Origin: Streptomyces clavuligerus
Lineage (GTDB): Bacteria > Actinomycetota > Actinomycetes > Streptomycetales > Streptomycetaceae
Assembly: GCF_005519465.1 (NCBI RefSeq)
Contig: NZ_CP027858.1
Location: 930,001-994,000 of the forward strand
Direction of reading: 5' to 3'
Length of the DNA: 64,000 nt
The first letter of the stretch is position 1. Each line of letters begins with the position of its first letter. The notes under the pieces were generated by a model, which saw only the letters and a program-made list of their open reading frames with translations, was not told where the DNA came from and ran no database searches. A program made the translations under genes and the position numbers. Shown piece by piece: positions 1-8,915 of this stretch.

Positions 1-726
1 CGGGAACCCGGCCCGGCGGATGGGTTCGACCGCCCGCACGGCCCCGAACGGACAGAGGGATTCAGCCGACCGGGACGGCTCGGCCGCGGGGACGGAGCCC
101 GCCGGGCGGACCGGTCCGGACGGGCGGCGGCAGCGGGGCGACGGCACCCCCGGGCCGTAGGGGGACCGGAGCGATCCGAAGACAAGGGCGTACGCGAACG
201 GATCTTGCATGGTCGGCAGCATGCCGTGCGACAGACGGCGGAGCCGGGGCGGCACGGGTACGTGAGCCGGAATTCATACGAACAGGTGGACAGCGTACGG
301 ACGTTGCCGACGCGGCGGGACCGGCGCCCCTCGTACGGCATCCGGCGCGCCCTCCCCCGCCCGGCGCGCGCGGACGGGCCTGGAGCGCTCATGGCCTTCG
401 CCGGACTAGACCTTCGGTACCGGGGGAAGAAGAGTTCCCGGCCGCCCCGAGGGGAGACGAGGCGACCCTCCTTGGCCTTCTGTTTCGCTTTTAAACCCGA
501 TGCATACAACGGAAGTTGGCCAAGAGGGGGCGCATAGGCGCACGTTGTGTGCGCTCGCACGCCCCTCTCGCGACGGCCTGTCCGCGGGTATTAGGCAGAT
601 CGTCAGTGATACCCGTCCCGGCTGAGGTGAACTGGTGCCTGTTGCACACGGATACGTATGGCCTGTGTACACCCAGTGAAGAGGCTCGATGAGCCAGCAT
701 GTCGCGGAGAGCAAGAAGGAGCAGCC
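1..726. other. Non-coding region upstream of ramR
   Basis: No frame here has the codon bias or family resemblance of a gene. From about 480 to 660 the sequence is less GC-rich than its surroundings, as expected for a promoter region. An imperfect inverted repeat spans 523-568 (left arm AGAGGGGGCG, right arm CGCCCCTCT), with a second stem nested inside it (GGCGCAC / GTGCGCT). It could be a terminator for a gene outside the window or a structured leader of ramR. The ramR ribosome site AAGGAG lies at 716-721, five bases before the ATG. I could not fix a -10/-35 pair. Confidence 0.5.
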
Positions 727-1332
727 ATGACGTCGGTTCTCTTGGTGCACGAGGTGTCCCTATGGCGGGCCTCATTGGCCTGCCTGATGAGCAAGGACAG
801 AGATCTGACCGTGCGGACCACCGACAAGGGCGGCGTGCGCCCGGCGATGGCGGAGTGTCCCGCCGACATACTCGTCACCGATCTCGACTGTCCCGATTCC
901 CTGGAAGTCCTCACCTATGCCGAGTCTTTAAGGCACCCCGCCGACCACGGCACCGCGCTGGTGGTCCTCGCCCGGGGGGACCGGGCAGGTGATCTGCGCA
1001 GAGCTTCGGACGCCGGAGCGCGTGGCTACATAGACAAGTTCGGGCCGGTGGACAATCTCTGCGAGGTGGTGCGGAAGGTCGCGGCGGGAGGCCGCCATAT
1101 CGATCAGTCCCTGGCCTTCGGGCTGCTCCAGGCCAGTGAGGTTCCTTTGTCCGCACGGGAATTGCGGGTGCTCGCGCTGGCGGCCGAGGGGGAGTCGGTG
1201 TCGTCGATAGCGAACGCGCTGCATCTGGCCAGCGGCACGGTACGCAACTATCTCGCGGCGGCGATACGCAAGACAGGCGCCAGGAATCGGCTGGACGCGA
1301 TCAGACTCTCCCGGGAGTTCGGCTGGCTGTAG
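727..1332 (+). CDS. ramR: RamR-type response regulator of the SapB locus
   Basis: A 201-residue NarL/FixJ-type regulator expected to activate the neighbouring ram operon during aerial growth. The N-terminal receiver-like domain (about 1-120) keeps an aspartate in the ILVTDLDCP strand and the lysine of the YIDK segment, but the usual paired acidic residues after strand 1 are replaced by VHEV. It may therefore be an atypical receiver not governed by ordinary phosphorylation. The C-terminal LuxR helix-turn-helix starts at LSARELRVL and ends at the last residue. The ATG at 727 follows AAGGAG; an upstream in-frame GTG has no comparable ribosome site. Codon 68 (928-930) is TTA, so translation should need the bldA leucyl-tRNA. 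It is convergent with ramB, the last gene of the operon. The RamR name rests on domain type, length and position beside ramCSAB. Confidence 0.9.
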   Translation: MTSVLLVHEVSLWRASLACLMSKDRDLTVRTTDKGGVRPAMAECPADILVTDLDCPDSLEVLTYAESLRHPADHGTALVVLARGDRAGDLRRASDAGARGYIDKFGPVDNLCEVVRKVAAGGRHIDQSLAFGLLQASEVPLSARELRVLALAAEGESVSSIANALHLASGTVRNYLAAAIRKTGARNRLDAIRLSREFGWL

Positions 1333-1361
1333 GGGGTACGAGCAGGACCACGGACGGGTGA

Positions 1362-1388
1362 CGGCCCCGGGGACGCCCGGCGGGGCCG
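1362..1388. terminator. Hairpin between ramR and ramB
   Basis: A seven-pair inverted repeat, CGGCCCC (1362-1368) with GGGGCCG (1382-1388), sits in the 59-base gap between the convergent stops of ramR and ramB. It could end transcription from both sides. There is no U-tract, which is usual for streptomycete terminators. Confidence 0.4.
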
Positions 1389-1391
1389 GCA

Positions 1392-3149
1392 TCAGCCGGG
1401 GATGTGGGACCAGCGGCCGGCGAGATCGCGGAAGAGCGCCGAGCGGTCGAGGAGTTCGGCCGGGGTCCCTTCGACCGTGCGGGTGCCGTCCATGACCAGC
1501 ACCCGGCCGGCCCGGTACGCCGACCCGATCCGGTGGGCGATGGTGAGCACCGCACCCGCACGTTCGGCGAGCGCGCCCTCGGCCCGCGCCTCCGCCTCCG
1601 GGTCCAGCTCGCTCGTCGCCTCGTCCAGGATCAGCAGCGGGGCCGTGGTGAGATGGGCCCGGCCCAGGGCGACGAGCTGGCGCTCCCCGGGGGAGAGCCG
1701 CCGGGGGTCGAGCGGTGTGTCGAGCCCGCCGAGCCGCTCCACCAGGGCGTCGAGCCCGATCGCCGCGACGGTGGCCGAGAGTTCGCGGTCACGGGCCTTG
1801 GGGCGCAGATAGCGGAGGTTGTCGCGCAGCGTTCCGCTGAAGACGTACGGCTGCTGCGGCAGGAGCGTACGGACGGCGGTGGGGTCCAGTTCCCCGGCGG
1901 GGCGGCCCAGCCAGCGCACCTCGCCCCCGGTGGGGGCCGCGACCCCGGCGAGCACGGACGCGAGCGTCGACTTGCCGCTGCCGCTGGGGCCGACGACGGC
2001 GAGCCGGTCACCGGGCCGGAGGGTGAGGTCGAGCCGGTCGAGCACGGGGCGGGCGGCGGGTCCGTAGGCGAAATCGACGGAACGCAGCTCGGCGACCGCG
2101 GGGACCGGGGCGGCCGTCGCCCGGGCGGCGGGTGCGGGTGCGGAGGCGGTGGGCGGGGCGGGCAGCCGTACCGGTCCGGTGAACCGGTCCAGCACCACCA
2201 CGAGCCGTCCCCCGGCGGTGCCGATCAGGGACAGCAGCGCGTACACGGCGGGTCCGAGGGAGAAGGTGAGATAGGTGAACGCGCCCACCAGCGCGCCGCC
2301 CGTGAGGCCGTGCCGCGTCAGCCAGGGGATGGCGAACAGCAGCAGCAGTACGGGCAGCCGCCCGCAGATGGCCAGCGCGAGCACGCGGACCCCCGCCCAG
2401 CGGGCCAGGGCACGGGCCGCCGTGGCCTGGACGCGGACGTTCCGTTCGGCTTCGGCGACGGTGCGGGCGGCGCCCCCGGTCGCGGCGATGTCCCGCAGCG
2501 CGGCGGCGGCCCGGCCCGCGTGGGCGGCGAAGTCCTCGTCCGCGCCGAGGTACTCGCGCTGGCGCGCGGCCATCGGGGGCAGCGTGGCCAGGAACAGCGC
2601 GATGCCGAGCAGCAGCGGGGGCAGCACCACGAGCAGCAGCCGCGGGGAGAGGGCGGCGAGTCCGGCGAGGGCGCCCGCGGTGGTGAAGACGAACGACCGC
2701 AGGGCGAGCACCAGTCCGGCCCAGCCGTCGCGGGCGATCTCGCTCTGATGGGTGATCCGGGAGACCGGGCCCGCGGTCGTGGGGCCGGTGGCGGTGAGGG
2801 CGGTGTGCAGGGCCTGGGCGGACGCGCGGCGCACCAGTCCGTCCCGCAGCGGCTCCACCAGGTCGGCGAGGCGGGCGAAGACGCCCCGGGTGGCGAGCGC
2901 GGCGGGGACGGCCGCGAGGGCGGCGAGGGCCAGCCAGGCGAGGCCGGTGCCGGTCCTTCCGTCGAGGAAGCCGTCGTCGAGGGCGCGGGCCACGGCGAGG
3001 CCGGTGAGGAAGGTCTGCGCGAACTCCAGCGTCGACCAGCCGCCGAGCCGGACGAGGGCGCGGGTCCGCGCCCTCAGGAACGGCCGCGCCTCCCGCGCCA
3101 CCCGGCCCAGCGCGGTCCCCGCCGCCGCTTTCCCGCTTTTCCCGCTCAT
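1392..3149 (-). CDS. ramB: RamB ABC exporter half-transporter
   Basis: A 585-residue ABC exporter half-transporter with fused membrane and ATPase domains. With RamA it is expected to export the modified SapB-type peptide. Residues 1-330 hold the membrane domain with several hydrophobic segments; a Pro/Ala-rich linker (about 328-352) leads into the nucleotide-binding domain. The Walker A motif GPSGSGKST lies at 387-395, the signature LSPGERQ at 485-491, and Walker B LLILDEA at 505-511 with the catalytic glutamate intact. Its ATG overlaps the ramA stop by four bases (3146-3149), so the two are translationally coupled. Length and architecture are normal for the family, unlike its partner RamA. 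Confidence 0.93.
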   Translation of the reverse strand: MSGKSGKAAAGTALGRVAREARPFLRARTRALVRLGGWSTLEFAQTFLTGLAVARALDDGFLDGRTGTGLAWLALAALAAVPAALATRGVFARLADLVEPLRDGLVRRASAQALHTALTATGPTTAGPVSRITHQSEIARDGWAGLVLALRSFVFTTAGALAGLAALSPRLLLVVLPPLLLGIALFLATLPPMAARQREYLGADEDFAAHAGRAAAALRDIAATGGAARTVAEAERNVRVQATAARALARWAGVRVLALAICGRLPVLLLLFAIPWLTRHGLTGGALVGAFTYLTFSLGPAVYALLSLIGTAGGRLVVVLDRFTGPVRLPAPPTASAPAPAARATAAPVPAVAELRSVDFAYGPAARPVLDRLDLTLRPGDRLAVVGPSGSGKSTLASVLAGVAAPTGGEVRWLGRPAGELDPTAVRTLLPQQPYVFSGTLRDNLRYLRPKARDRELSATVAAIGLDALVERLGGLDTPLDPRRLSPGERQLVALGRAHLTTAPLLILDEATSELDPEAEARAEGALAERAGAVLTIAHRIGSAYRAGRVLVMDGTRTVEGTPAELLDRSALFRDLAGRWSHIPG

Positions 3150-5803
3150 CCGCCCGCTCCCTCACCGAGTGCCCCGACCGCCGCGGAAGGAGCCCTGTCC
3201 CCGGCGCCGGGGACCTCGCCGCCGTCCGGCGGTCCGGTGCGGACGCGCCCGTCCGCGGAGTCCATGGACGGGTCCGGGGCCGCCGTGGACCCATTCCCGC
3301 GGGCGCGGGGCCCCCGGCCGGAGCTCTCCGCGGCCGCGTTCCCCGGCCCGGCCCCGGAGGGGTGCTCCCCATCGGCCCCTGAGGGCTGACCGGCCGTATC
3401 CGGAAGGACCTCCCCCGGCCCACCCCCACCGGCCCGGGATCCCTGGCCCGAGCCGCCCGGAGCAGCCCGTTCCGGTACACCGGACGACGAACCGTCCCCA
3501 CCCGGCCCGGACGGATGCCCGGCCGCACCCGGAGGAGCACCGTCCGGCACAGCGGCCCGGAACCCACGACCCGGACCACCACCCGCGACAACCCGCCCCG
3601 GCACACCGGACAACGAACCGTCCCCCACGCCCCCCGACCGATGACCGGCCACGCCCGGAGGAACACCGTCCGGCACACCGACCCGGAACCCACGACCCGG
3701 ACCACCACCCACGACAACCCGCCCCGGCACACCGGACAACGAACCGTCCCCCACAGCCCCGGACCGATGACCGGCCACGCCCGGAGGAACACCGTCCGGC
3801 ACAGCGGCCCCAGAGGCGGCACCCGCACCCGCGGACACCCCGAGGAAGCCCCCGGCTACACCCGGCGCACCGGGCCCCTGGCCCGGGCCGCCCGCAGCCG
3901 CACGCTCGGGCCCGGCGGGGGACGGGCCCTCCCCGTCCGCCCCGGGGCGCGCCGGGGCGGCGGAGTTCCCGGGACCGCCCGGCGCCGGGCGGGGCGGTTC
4001 CCCGTAGGGACGCGGAACGCGGACGGCCGGGCCCCGGGTACCGGCCTCCGGCACGGGCGCCGTGGGCCCTGAGCCGCCCTGTGGCGGCGCGGGACGGGGG
4101 TTCTGGTGGAAGAGGGCCCGGTAGTCCGGGTGGTGCCAGAGGGTCGCGTGGGGGGCGATGGCGCGGACCTCGCCGCGGTCCAGCCAGACGACCTGGTCGG
4201 CCGACGCGGCGGTGGAGACGCGGTGGGCGACGATCAGCCGGGTCACCGTACCGGCGCGCCGGGCGAGGGCCGCCTGCACCTGGCTCTCCGTCACGGTGTC
4301 CAGGCTGGAGGTCGCGTCGTCGAGGATCAGCAGCCGGGCCGGGCGGGCGAAGGCCCGGGCCAGGCCGAGGCGCTGGCACTCGCCGCCGGAGAGCGGGGCC
4401 TGCTCCAGCGGGGTGCGCGCCCCGAGCGGCAGCAGGGCGACGAAGGGTTCGGCGGACGCGTCCCGGAGGGCGTCGCGGACCCGGTCGCCGGAGGGCCGGG
4501 GGTCGCCGTAGCCGACGGCGTCCTCGACCGTCGTCCCCAGCAGTACGGGCCGGGCGAAGGCATGGGCGACCTGGTCCCGCAGTTCGTCGGGGTCGATGCC
4601 GTCCAGCGGCACCCCGTCGAGGGTGACGCTCCCGGCGTCGGGGTCGGTGAGCCGCCCCGCCACCGCGGCGAGCAGGGACTTCCCCGAGCCGGAGCGCCCG
4701 ACGACGGCGGTGGCCGTTCCCCCGGGGACGGTGAGGTCCACCCCGTTCAGCAGTCGCTCGCCGTCCCGGACGACGTCGACGCCGCGCAGCTCCAGCGTCC
4801 CGGGGCCGCCGGGCGGCAGGGTGAGCGAGCGGTGCGGCACGGGCGGCAGCGCGAGCAGCGGCTCCAGGCGCCGGGCGGCGGCGCGGCCCCGGGAGATCGC
4901 GCTCAGCGACCCGGTCAGCGAGCCGAACCCGACGGCGAGGACGGCGTACTGGGAGACCGCCAGCAGCGCGCCGACGCTGAGCGCCCCGGCGGCGGTCCGT
5001 ATCCCGGCGACGGCGAGGACCACGGCGGTGAGCACCGGCAGCAGCGCCGCCGCGCCCGCCGCCGCGCGGCCCTGGATCTGCCAGGTCCGCCGTCCGTGGG
5101 CGTCCAGTTCGGTGAGCGGTCCGGTGATCCTGGCCTGTTCGCGGGTGGCGGTGTGGGCGGCGCGGACGGTCGCGATGCCGTCGAGCACCTCGGTGAGCCG
5201 TCCGGCGATCCGGGCCTGTTCGCTCTGGTAGTCGGCGGACACCTGGGCCGTGTCGCGGACGAGGGTCCGCAGCAGCACGACGAGGGCGGGGGCCGCGACG
5301 AACAGCGCGAGCGCCGTCCACGCGTCGACGAGCAGGAGTCCGGCGACCCCGCCGAGCGGCATCAGCACGGAGGCGACGGCGGTGGCGGTGATGACGGGGA
5401 CCCCGGCGGCCTCCGCGGCGTTGGCGGTGAGCCGGGTGGTGAGGTCGCCCGCCGTGACGCTCTGGCCGTGCCGGGGTTCGCAGCCGGTGACCCGCTGGAC
5501 GACGGCGACGCGCAGCCGGGCGGTCAGCTCCGCGGTGGTGGTGCCGCCGACGACGGCGACGACCGCGTCGAAGAGCGCTTCGGCCGCGGTCAGCGCGGTG
5601 CACAGGAGCAGCGCGGACCATACGGGTTCGCCCCGGGCCAGCAGCTCGTCCACGGTGTTCCCGAGGACGGCGGGCAGAACGACCGCGGCGAGGGCGCCGC
5701 CGGTGGAGCAGAGGGCGAGCAGCGTGAGGCGGAGCCGCCCGGCGCGCGGGACGGCGGTCTGCGACGGCGGGGAGGACGTCGCCGTCGGCGGACTGTGCGT
5801 CAC
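3146..5803 (-). CDS. ramA: RamA ABC exporter half-transporter with long repetitive tail
   Basis: Second half-transporter of the predicted RamA/RamB peptide exporter, 885 residues. Residues 1-564 are an ordinary fused exporter: membrane domain to about 320, Walker A GRSGSGKS (369-376), signature LSGGECQ (471-477), Walker B LLILDDA (491-497), H-loop histidine in VAHR (525-528). The Walker B glutamate is aspartate, so this ATP site may be weak and the dimer asymmetric. Residues 565-885 are a Gly/Pro/Arg-rich low-complexity tail containing three 42-residue tandem repeats; I know of no such tail in ram transporters. The start is GTG at 5803, directly after GGAAGGAA; the frame runs open further upstream but that sequence does not look coding. 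It follows ramS by 124 bases and overlaps ramB by four. Confidence 0.92.
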   Translation of the reverse strand: MTHSPPTATSSPPSQTAVPRAGRLRLTLLALCSTGGALAAVVLPAVLGNTVDELLARGEPVWSALLLCTALTAAEALFDAVVAVVGGTTTAELTARLRVAVVQRVTGCEPRHGQSVTAGDLTTRLTANAAEAAGVPVITATAVASVLMPLGGVAGLLLVDAWTALALFVAAPALVVLLRTLVRDTAQVSADYQSEQARIAGRLTEVLDGIATVRAAHTATREQARITGPLTELDAHGRRTWQIQGRAAAGAAALLPVLTAVVLAVAGIRTAAGALSVGALLAVSQYAVLAVGFGSLTGSLSAISRGRAAARRLEPLLALPPVPHRSLTLPPGGPGTLELRGVDVVRDGERLLNGVDLTVPGGTATAVVGRSGSGKSLLAAVAGRLTDPDAGSVTLDGVPLDGIDPDELRDQVAHAFARPVLLGTTVEDAVGYGDPRPSGDRVRDALRDASAEPFVALLPLGARTPLEQAPLSGGECQRLGLARAFARPARLLILDDATSSLDTVTESQVQAALARRAGTVTRLIVAHRVSTAASADQVVWLDRGEVRAIAPHATLWHHPDYRALFHQNPRPAPPQGGSGPTAPVPEAGTRGPAVRVPRPYGEPPRPAPGGPGNSAAPARPGADGEGPSPAGPERAAAGGPGQGPGAPGVAGGFLGVSAGAGAASGAAVPDGVPPGVAGHRSGAVGDGSLSGVPGRVVVGGGPGRGFRVGVPDGVPPGVAGHRSGGVGDGSLSGVPGRVVAGGGPGRGFRAAVPDGAPPGAAGHPSGPGGDGSSSGVPERAAPGGSGQGSRAGGGGPGEVLPDTAGQPSGADGEHPSGAGPGNAAAESSGRGPRARGNGSTAAPDPSMDSADGRVRTGPPDGGEVPGAGDRAPSAAVGALGEGAGG
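3425..3802 (-). repeat. 126-bp (42-residue) tandem repeats in the ramA tail
   Basis: Three head-to-tail units with a period of 126 bp. The forward-strand string CCGTCCGGCAC recurs at 3540, 3666 and 3792. Each unit encodes about 42 residues opening VPDGxPPGxAGH and including SGVPGR and GGGPGRGFR. The two copies at the higher coordinates are nearly identical and the one at the lower coordinates is more diverged; further degraded versions follow towards 3380. The exact multiple of three keeps the frame open, so expansion or contraction would change only tail length. Confidence 0.9.
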
Positions 5804-5927
5804 GCGGGTTCCTTCCCGATCCGGGTCCGGGCGGAGCAGGGCGGCCGGCCCCGGGCGCGTGACCCGGGACCGGCCGTGTGGGCGGGGCCCGCCGGGTGTC
5901 TCACCGGCGGGCCGCTGACCCTGTGGG

Positions 5928-6059
5928 TCAGTTGCAGAGCAGCAGGCTCTGGGAGCTGTGGGGGCCACAGACGAGCAGGCTCTGGGAGCTACCGGTCTCC
6001 AGCTCGCCGAGGTTCTCCTCAGCCGGGATCTCCAGGGTCTGCAGGTCAAGAAGCGCCAT
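5928..6059 (-). CDS. ramS: SapB-type class III lanthipeptide precursor RamS
   Basis: A 43-residue precursor. The leader (about 1-21) begins MALLDLQTLE and resembles the RamS/AmfS leaders, which share a LFDLQ-like box recognised by the synthetase. The core (about 22-43) carries two copies of the class III ring motif Ser-x2-Ser-x3-Cys: SSQSLLVC (residues 24-31) and SSQSLLLC (35-42), separated by GPH and ending in Asn. The family chemistry is Ser dehydration by the RamC kinase/lyase domains followed by Cys addition to give two thioether rings. The two ring units are almost identical in protein and DNA, unlike SapB and AmfS, whose second ring differs. The ATG at 6059 follows AAGGAAA. The gene overlaps the 3' end of ramC by 14 bases, implying coupled translation. 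Confidence 0.93.
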   Translation of the reverse strand: MALLDLQTLEIPAEENLGELETGSSQSLLVCGPHSSQSLLLCN

Positions 6060-8832
6060 GATGGTTTCCTTCCATGGGGACGGGGTAATGGTGGTGCTCG
6101 GCCCCTGGCTGGGGCCGGATCGTGGGCCGCGGATGCGGCGGGAGGAACGGCAGTGCCACGGGTGTGTCGTGGTAGGCGCTGCCGAGGGCGAGGAGGACGC
6201 CCGCTGTGCCGGTGGCCAGGTCCATGGACCGGCGCATCAGCTGATCACCGGGGAAGGCGAGTTCGCCCCGGTAGGGGGTGGCCTCACTCGCGAGGAGTGC
6301 GCAGTGGTCACGGATGGCGCGGGCGCGTTCGGCGGGATCGCCGTGCGGGGTGCGCGCCAGATGGAGGACGAATCCGGCGACGCCTCGGAAGAGGCCGGGC
6401 TGGATGTAGAAGCTGGAGCGCGCCGCGGGCTCGATGGACTGCCGCCGGGCGGCGAGTCCTTCGTCGTGCCGGTGGTGCAGATAGTCGTCCAGGACCAGGG
6501 CGATGCCGACGCTCCCGGCGCCGACGTAGGGCATGGTCCGGCGGCCGTCGAGGACCTGGAGCGAGCCGTCGGGGCGGGTCCGGCAGCGGTCGAGGTCCCT
6601 GCGGAGGGCGGTGGCGGCCAGGTCGAGCAGGGCGGGGTCGCCCGTGGTCTCGTAGCGGCGGACGAAGAGCAGGGCGAGCCCTGTCGCTCCGTGCAGCAGG
6701 CCGGTGCGCGGGGAGGGCGGCGCGGCGGTGAGGCTCCGGGCGGCGAGGTCGGCGCAGTGGTCGGCCGCCTGTCGGAGCGCGTCGGCGTCCGCTCCGGACC
6801 TGCGCCGGGCGAGGTCGTCGAGGACGAGGGCGACTCCGGCGTGTCCGCCGTGGAGGTCGGCGGGGAGGCCGTCGAGGCGTTCCCGGATCAGTGTCTGGGC
6901 GAGTTCGGTGGCCTGTTCGGGGTGGCCGAGGCGGTCCAGGGTCCAGGCGGTGCCCGCGAGGCCGTCGTAGAGGCCGAGGGCGGTGCCGGGTACGGGTTCC
7001 TTGGTCCGGGCGAGCAGCCATTCGACGGCGCCGGGGACCGGCGGGGCGCCGGTCTCGTGCAGGGCGTAGAGGACTCCGGCGGCGCCGTTGCCGAAGGAGT
7101 GGCCGCCCGCCGGGGAGGCGAACTGGGCGATGTCGCCGGGGAAGCAGCGGTCGTCGCGGTCGGGGGTGAAGGACGCGGCGATGGCGCGGGCCATGGAGTC
7201 GCGGCTCTGCGGCCACTGTCCGGGGTCGGGCGGCGCGGCGGCGGGGGTGCGGGGCCGGGAGCGGGTCGGGGGCCCGGCCCGGCGGGCGGAGGGCTCCTCG
7301 TCGGCGGCGTCCTGGAGCGTGTGCTCCGGGTCGGCCGGGACCGGCTCCTTCGCGCCGTGCGCGACCGGGTGCTCCGCGTCGTGCGGAGTCGTGTCCTCCG
7401 GGTCGCGCAGGATCTCCTCGACGGCGGGGCGGAGTTCGTCCAGGGTCACGGGGAAGATCCGGGTGATGTCCTCGGCCATGCGCTCGACGAGGGTGCGGTC
7501 GATCATGAAGAGCGTGGTGAGCGGCAGGAAGAGCGCGAGCCGCAGACAGGCGAGGGCGTAGCGGTCGACGTCCGTGCCGGTCCGGCCGCGCGGGGCGATG
7601 AACGCGGGGTTGGCGACGACCTGCGGTCGCCGTTCCTCCGCCGGGCAGGCGGCCTCGAAGTCGAGCAGGACCACCCGGGTCTCGTCCTCGTCGACCATGA
7701 TGTTGGCCATATGGAGGTCGCCGAAGACCAGCCCCCGGGCGTGGACCTGGGCCACGGCACTCTCGACGAGGCCGTGTATCCGGTGGGACCAGGCGGTGTG
7801 CTCGGTGATCGCCTCGGGGTCCACGTCGGCCGAGCCGAGCGGGAAGCGGCGGGCGAGGAGGGTGTTCAGCGGGGTGCCGGAGATGTGCTCCAGCGCCAGG
7901 AAGCGGTGGTCTCCGACGGTGTGCGCGCCGAGGACGCGGGGGACGCAGTCGAGCCCCGCGAGCCGTTCCAGCGCGGTCCGTTCCCGTTCCAGCCGGGTGA
8001 CGGCGTCGGCTCCGTCCATGGCGAGTCCGGCGTGGGGCCGGCCCTCCTTGAGGACGACGGTCTCGCCGGTGCGGGTGGAGAGGGCCTTGTAGACGCCGCC
8101 GCCGTTGGAGAAGTGGAGCGCGCTCTTGATCTCGTAGGGCAGTTCGCCGGTGCCGACGGCGTTGCGCGCGTCGAGGTGGGGGGTGAGGAACGCGGGCGGG
8201 GTGACCCACTCGGGAATCCGCAGGACCGGTCCGCGCGGGTCGGGGACGAGCGTGCCGGAGGGGTCGCTGATGGCCGGGACCAGCCGCCCTTCGGGGCCGA
8301 CGCACCGGCGTCCGGTGAAGGCTCCGTAGCGGACGTGCACCGGGCCGTCGCCGCAGCGCAGATCGCTGAGGATGTACGGGCCGTGCTCGCCGTCCAGCAG
8401 GGCCATCAGGTCCGCGGTGATCCCCGGGAAGGCGTCCTCGGAGGGCGGGTAGACGGTGATGAACTTGCCGCTGCCGCCGCGGTCGGCGTACTTGCCGTTG
8501 CGCTGGAGGAGGAGCTGCCGGGAGGGGATGAACTTGAAGCTGATCCGGCGCGGCAGACAGTACTCCGCCACCCGCTGGAGAATCGATTCCGCGTTGTCGA
8601 GCGCGGCGGCGACATGGATCTTCCAGCCCTGGGGCGGCAGGGTGAGGCCGGTGGGGTGGCACGCGAACCAGTCGCCGCTGCGGGCCGTCTGCCAGCCCTC
8701 GGGGAGGGGGGTACGGGCGGGGCCGTACTCAGTGGCGGGGCCGGCGCTGTCGGAAGTGCCCTGCGAGGAGCGGTGCGGCGTGTCGTAGAAGTCGCGATCC
8801 GCGTGGCAGTACGCGGCGTACTCGGGGTTCAT
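6046..8832 (-). CDS. ramC: RamC class III lanthipeptide synthetase
   Basis: A 928-residue trifunctional synthetase (LanKC type) expected to phosphorylate and eliminate serines of RamS and close the rings. Residues 1-215 form the lyase domain. The kinase-like domain (about 230-510) has the ATP-binding lysine K262 (VVLKEG), the catalytic loop GDLHMAN with D372 and N377, and the metal-binding D391 in DFE. The C-terminal LanC-like region (about 570-928) shows repeated Gly-rich helices such as GGHAGVALVLDDL and HGATGLALL, and I see no clear zinc Cys-His set, as is usual for class III. Length matches RamC of S. coelicolor. The ATG at 8832 follows GAGGGAG. It is the first gene of the minus-strand ramC-S-A-B operon, with its promoter expected in 8833-9075. 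Confidence 0.94.
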   Translation of the reverse strand: MNPEYAAYCHADRDFYDTPHRSSQGTSDSAGPATEYGPARTPLPEGWQTARSGDWFACHPTGLTLPPQGWKIHVAAALDNAESILQRVAEYCLPRRISFKFIPSRQLLLQRNGKYADRGGSGKFITVYPPSEDAFPGITADLMALLDGEHGPYILSDLRCGDGPVHVRYGAFTGRRCVGPEGRLVPAISDPSGTLVPDPRGPVLRIPEWVTPPAFLTPHLDARNAVGTGELPYEIKSALHFSNGGGVYKALSTRTGETVVLKEGRPHAGLAMDGADAVTRLERERTALERLAGLDCVPRVLGAHTVGDHRFLALEHISGTPLNTLLARRFPLGSADVDPEAITEHTAWSHRIHGLVESAVAQVHARGLVFGDLHMANIMVDEDETRVVLLDFEAACPAEERRPQVVANPAFIAPRGRTGTDVDRYALACLRLALFLPLTTLFMIDRTLVERMAEDITRIFPVTLDELRPAVEEILRDPEDTTPHDAEHPVAHGAKEPVPADPEHTLQDAADEEPSARRAGPPTRSRPRTPAAAPPDPGQWPQSRDSMARAIAASFTPDRDDRCFPGDIAQFASPAGGHSFGNGAAGVLYALHETGAPPVPGAVEWLLARTKEPVPGTALGLYDGLAGTAWTLDRLGHPEQATELAQTLIRERLDGLPADLHGGHAGVALVLDDLARRRSGADADALRQAADHCADLAARSLTAAPPSPRTGLLHGATGLALLFVRRYETTGDPALLDLAATALRRDLDRCRTRPDGSLQVLDGRRTMPYVGAGSVGIALVLDDYLHHRHDEGLAARRQSIEPAARSSFYIQPGLFRGVAGFVLHLARTPHGDPAERARAIRDHCALLASEATPYRGELAFPGDQLMRRSMDLATGTAGVLLALGSAYHDTPVALPFLPPHPRPTIRPQPGAEHHHYPVPMEGNHHGAS

Positions 8833-8899
8833 CCGCGCTCCCTCGCTCGGTCGGTGGTGTGGCGGCGAGAGGAAAACTTTCACACCGGCCCGGCGGCGA

Positions 8900-8915
8900 G
8901 ACAGTCGTCCCTGTC
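8900..8915. promoter_or_regulatory. Inverted repeat in the ramC upstream region
   Basis: GACAG-N6-CTGTC lies 68 bases upstream of the ramC ATG in the 243-base gap before the amidotransferase gene. The position suits a regulator or promoter element of the ram operon, but I cannot match it to a known RamR site and 5-bp arms can occur by chance. Confidence 0.3.

Noticed and set aside
1404..3389. A 661-codon plus-strand frame opposite ramB
   Set aside because: Gly/Arg-rich shadow; RamB on the minus strand has all ABC motifs.
3425..3802. CRISPR-like regular repeats
   Set aside because: The 126-bp units are contiguous, have no spacers, and lie in frame inside ramA.
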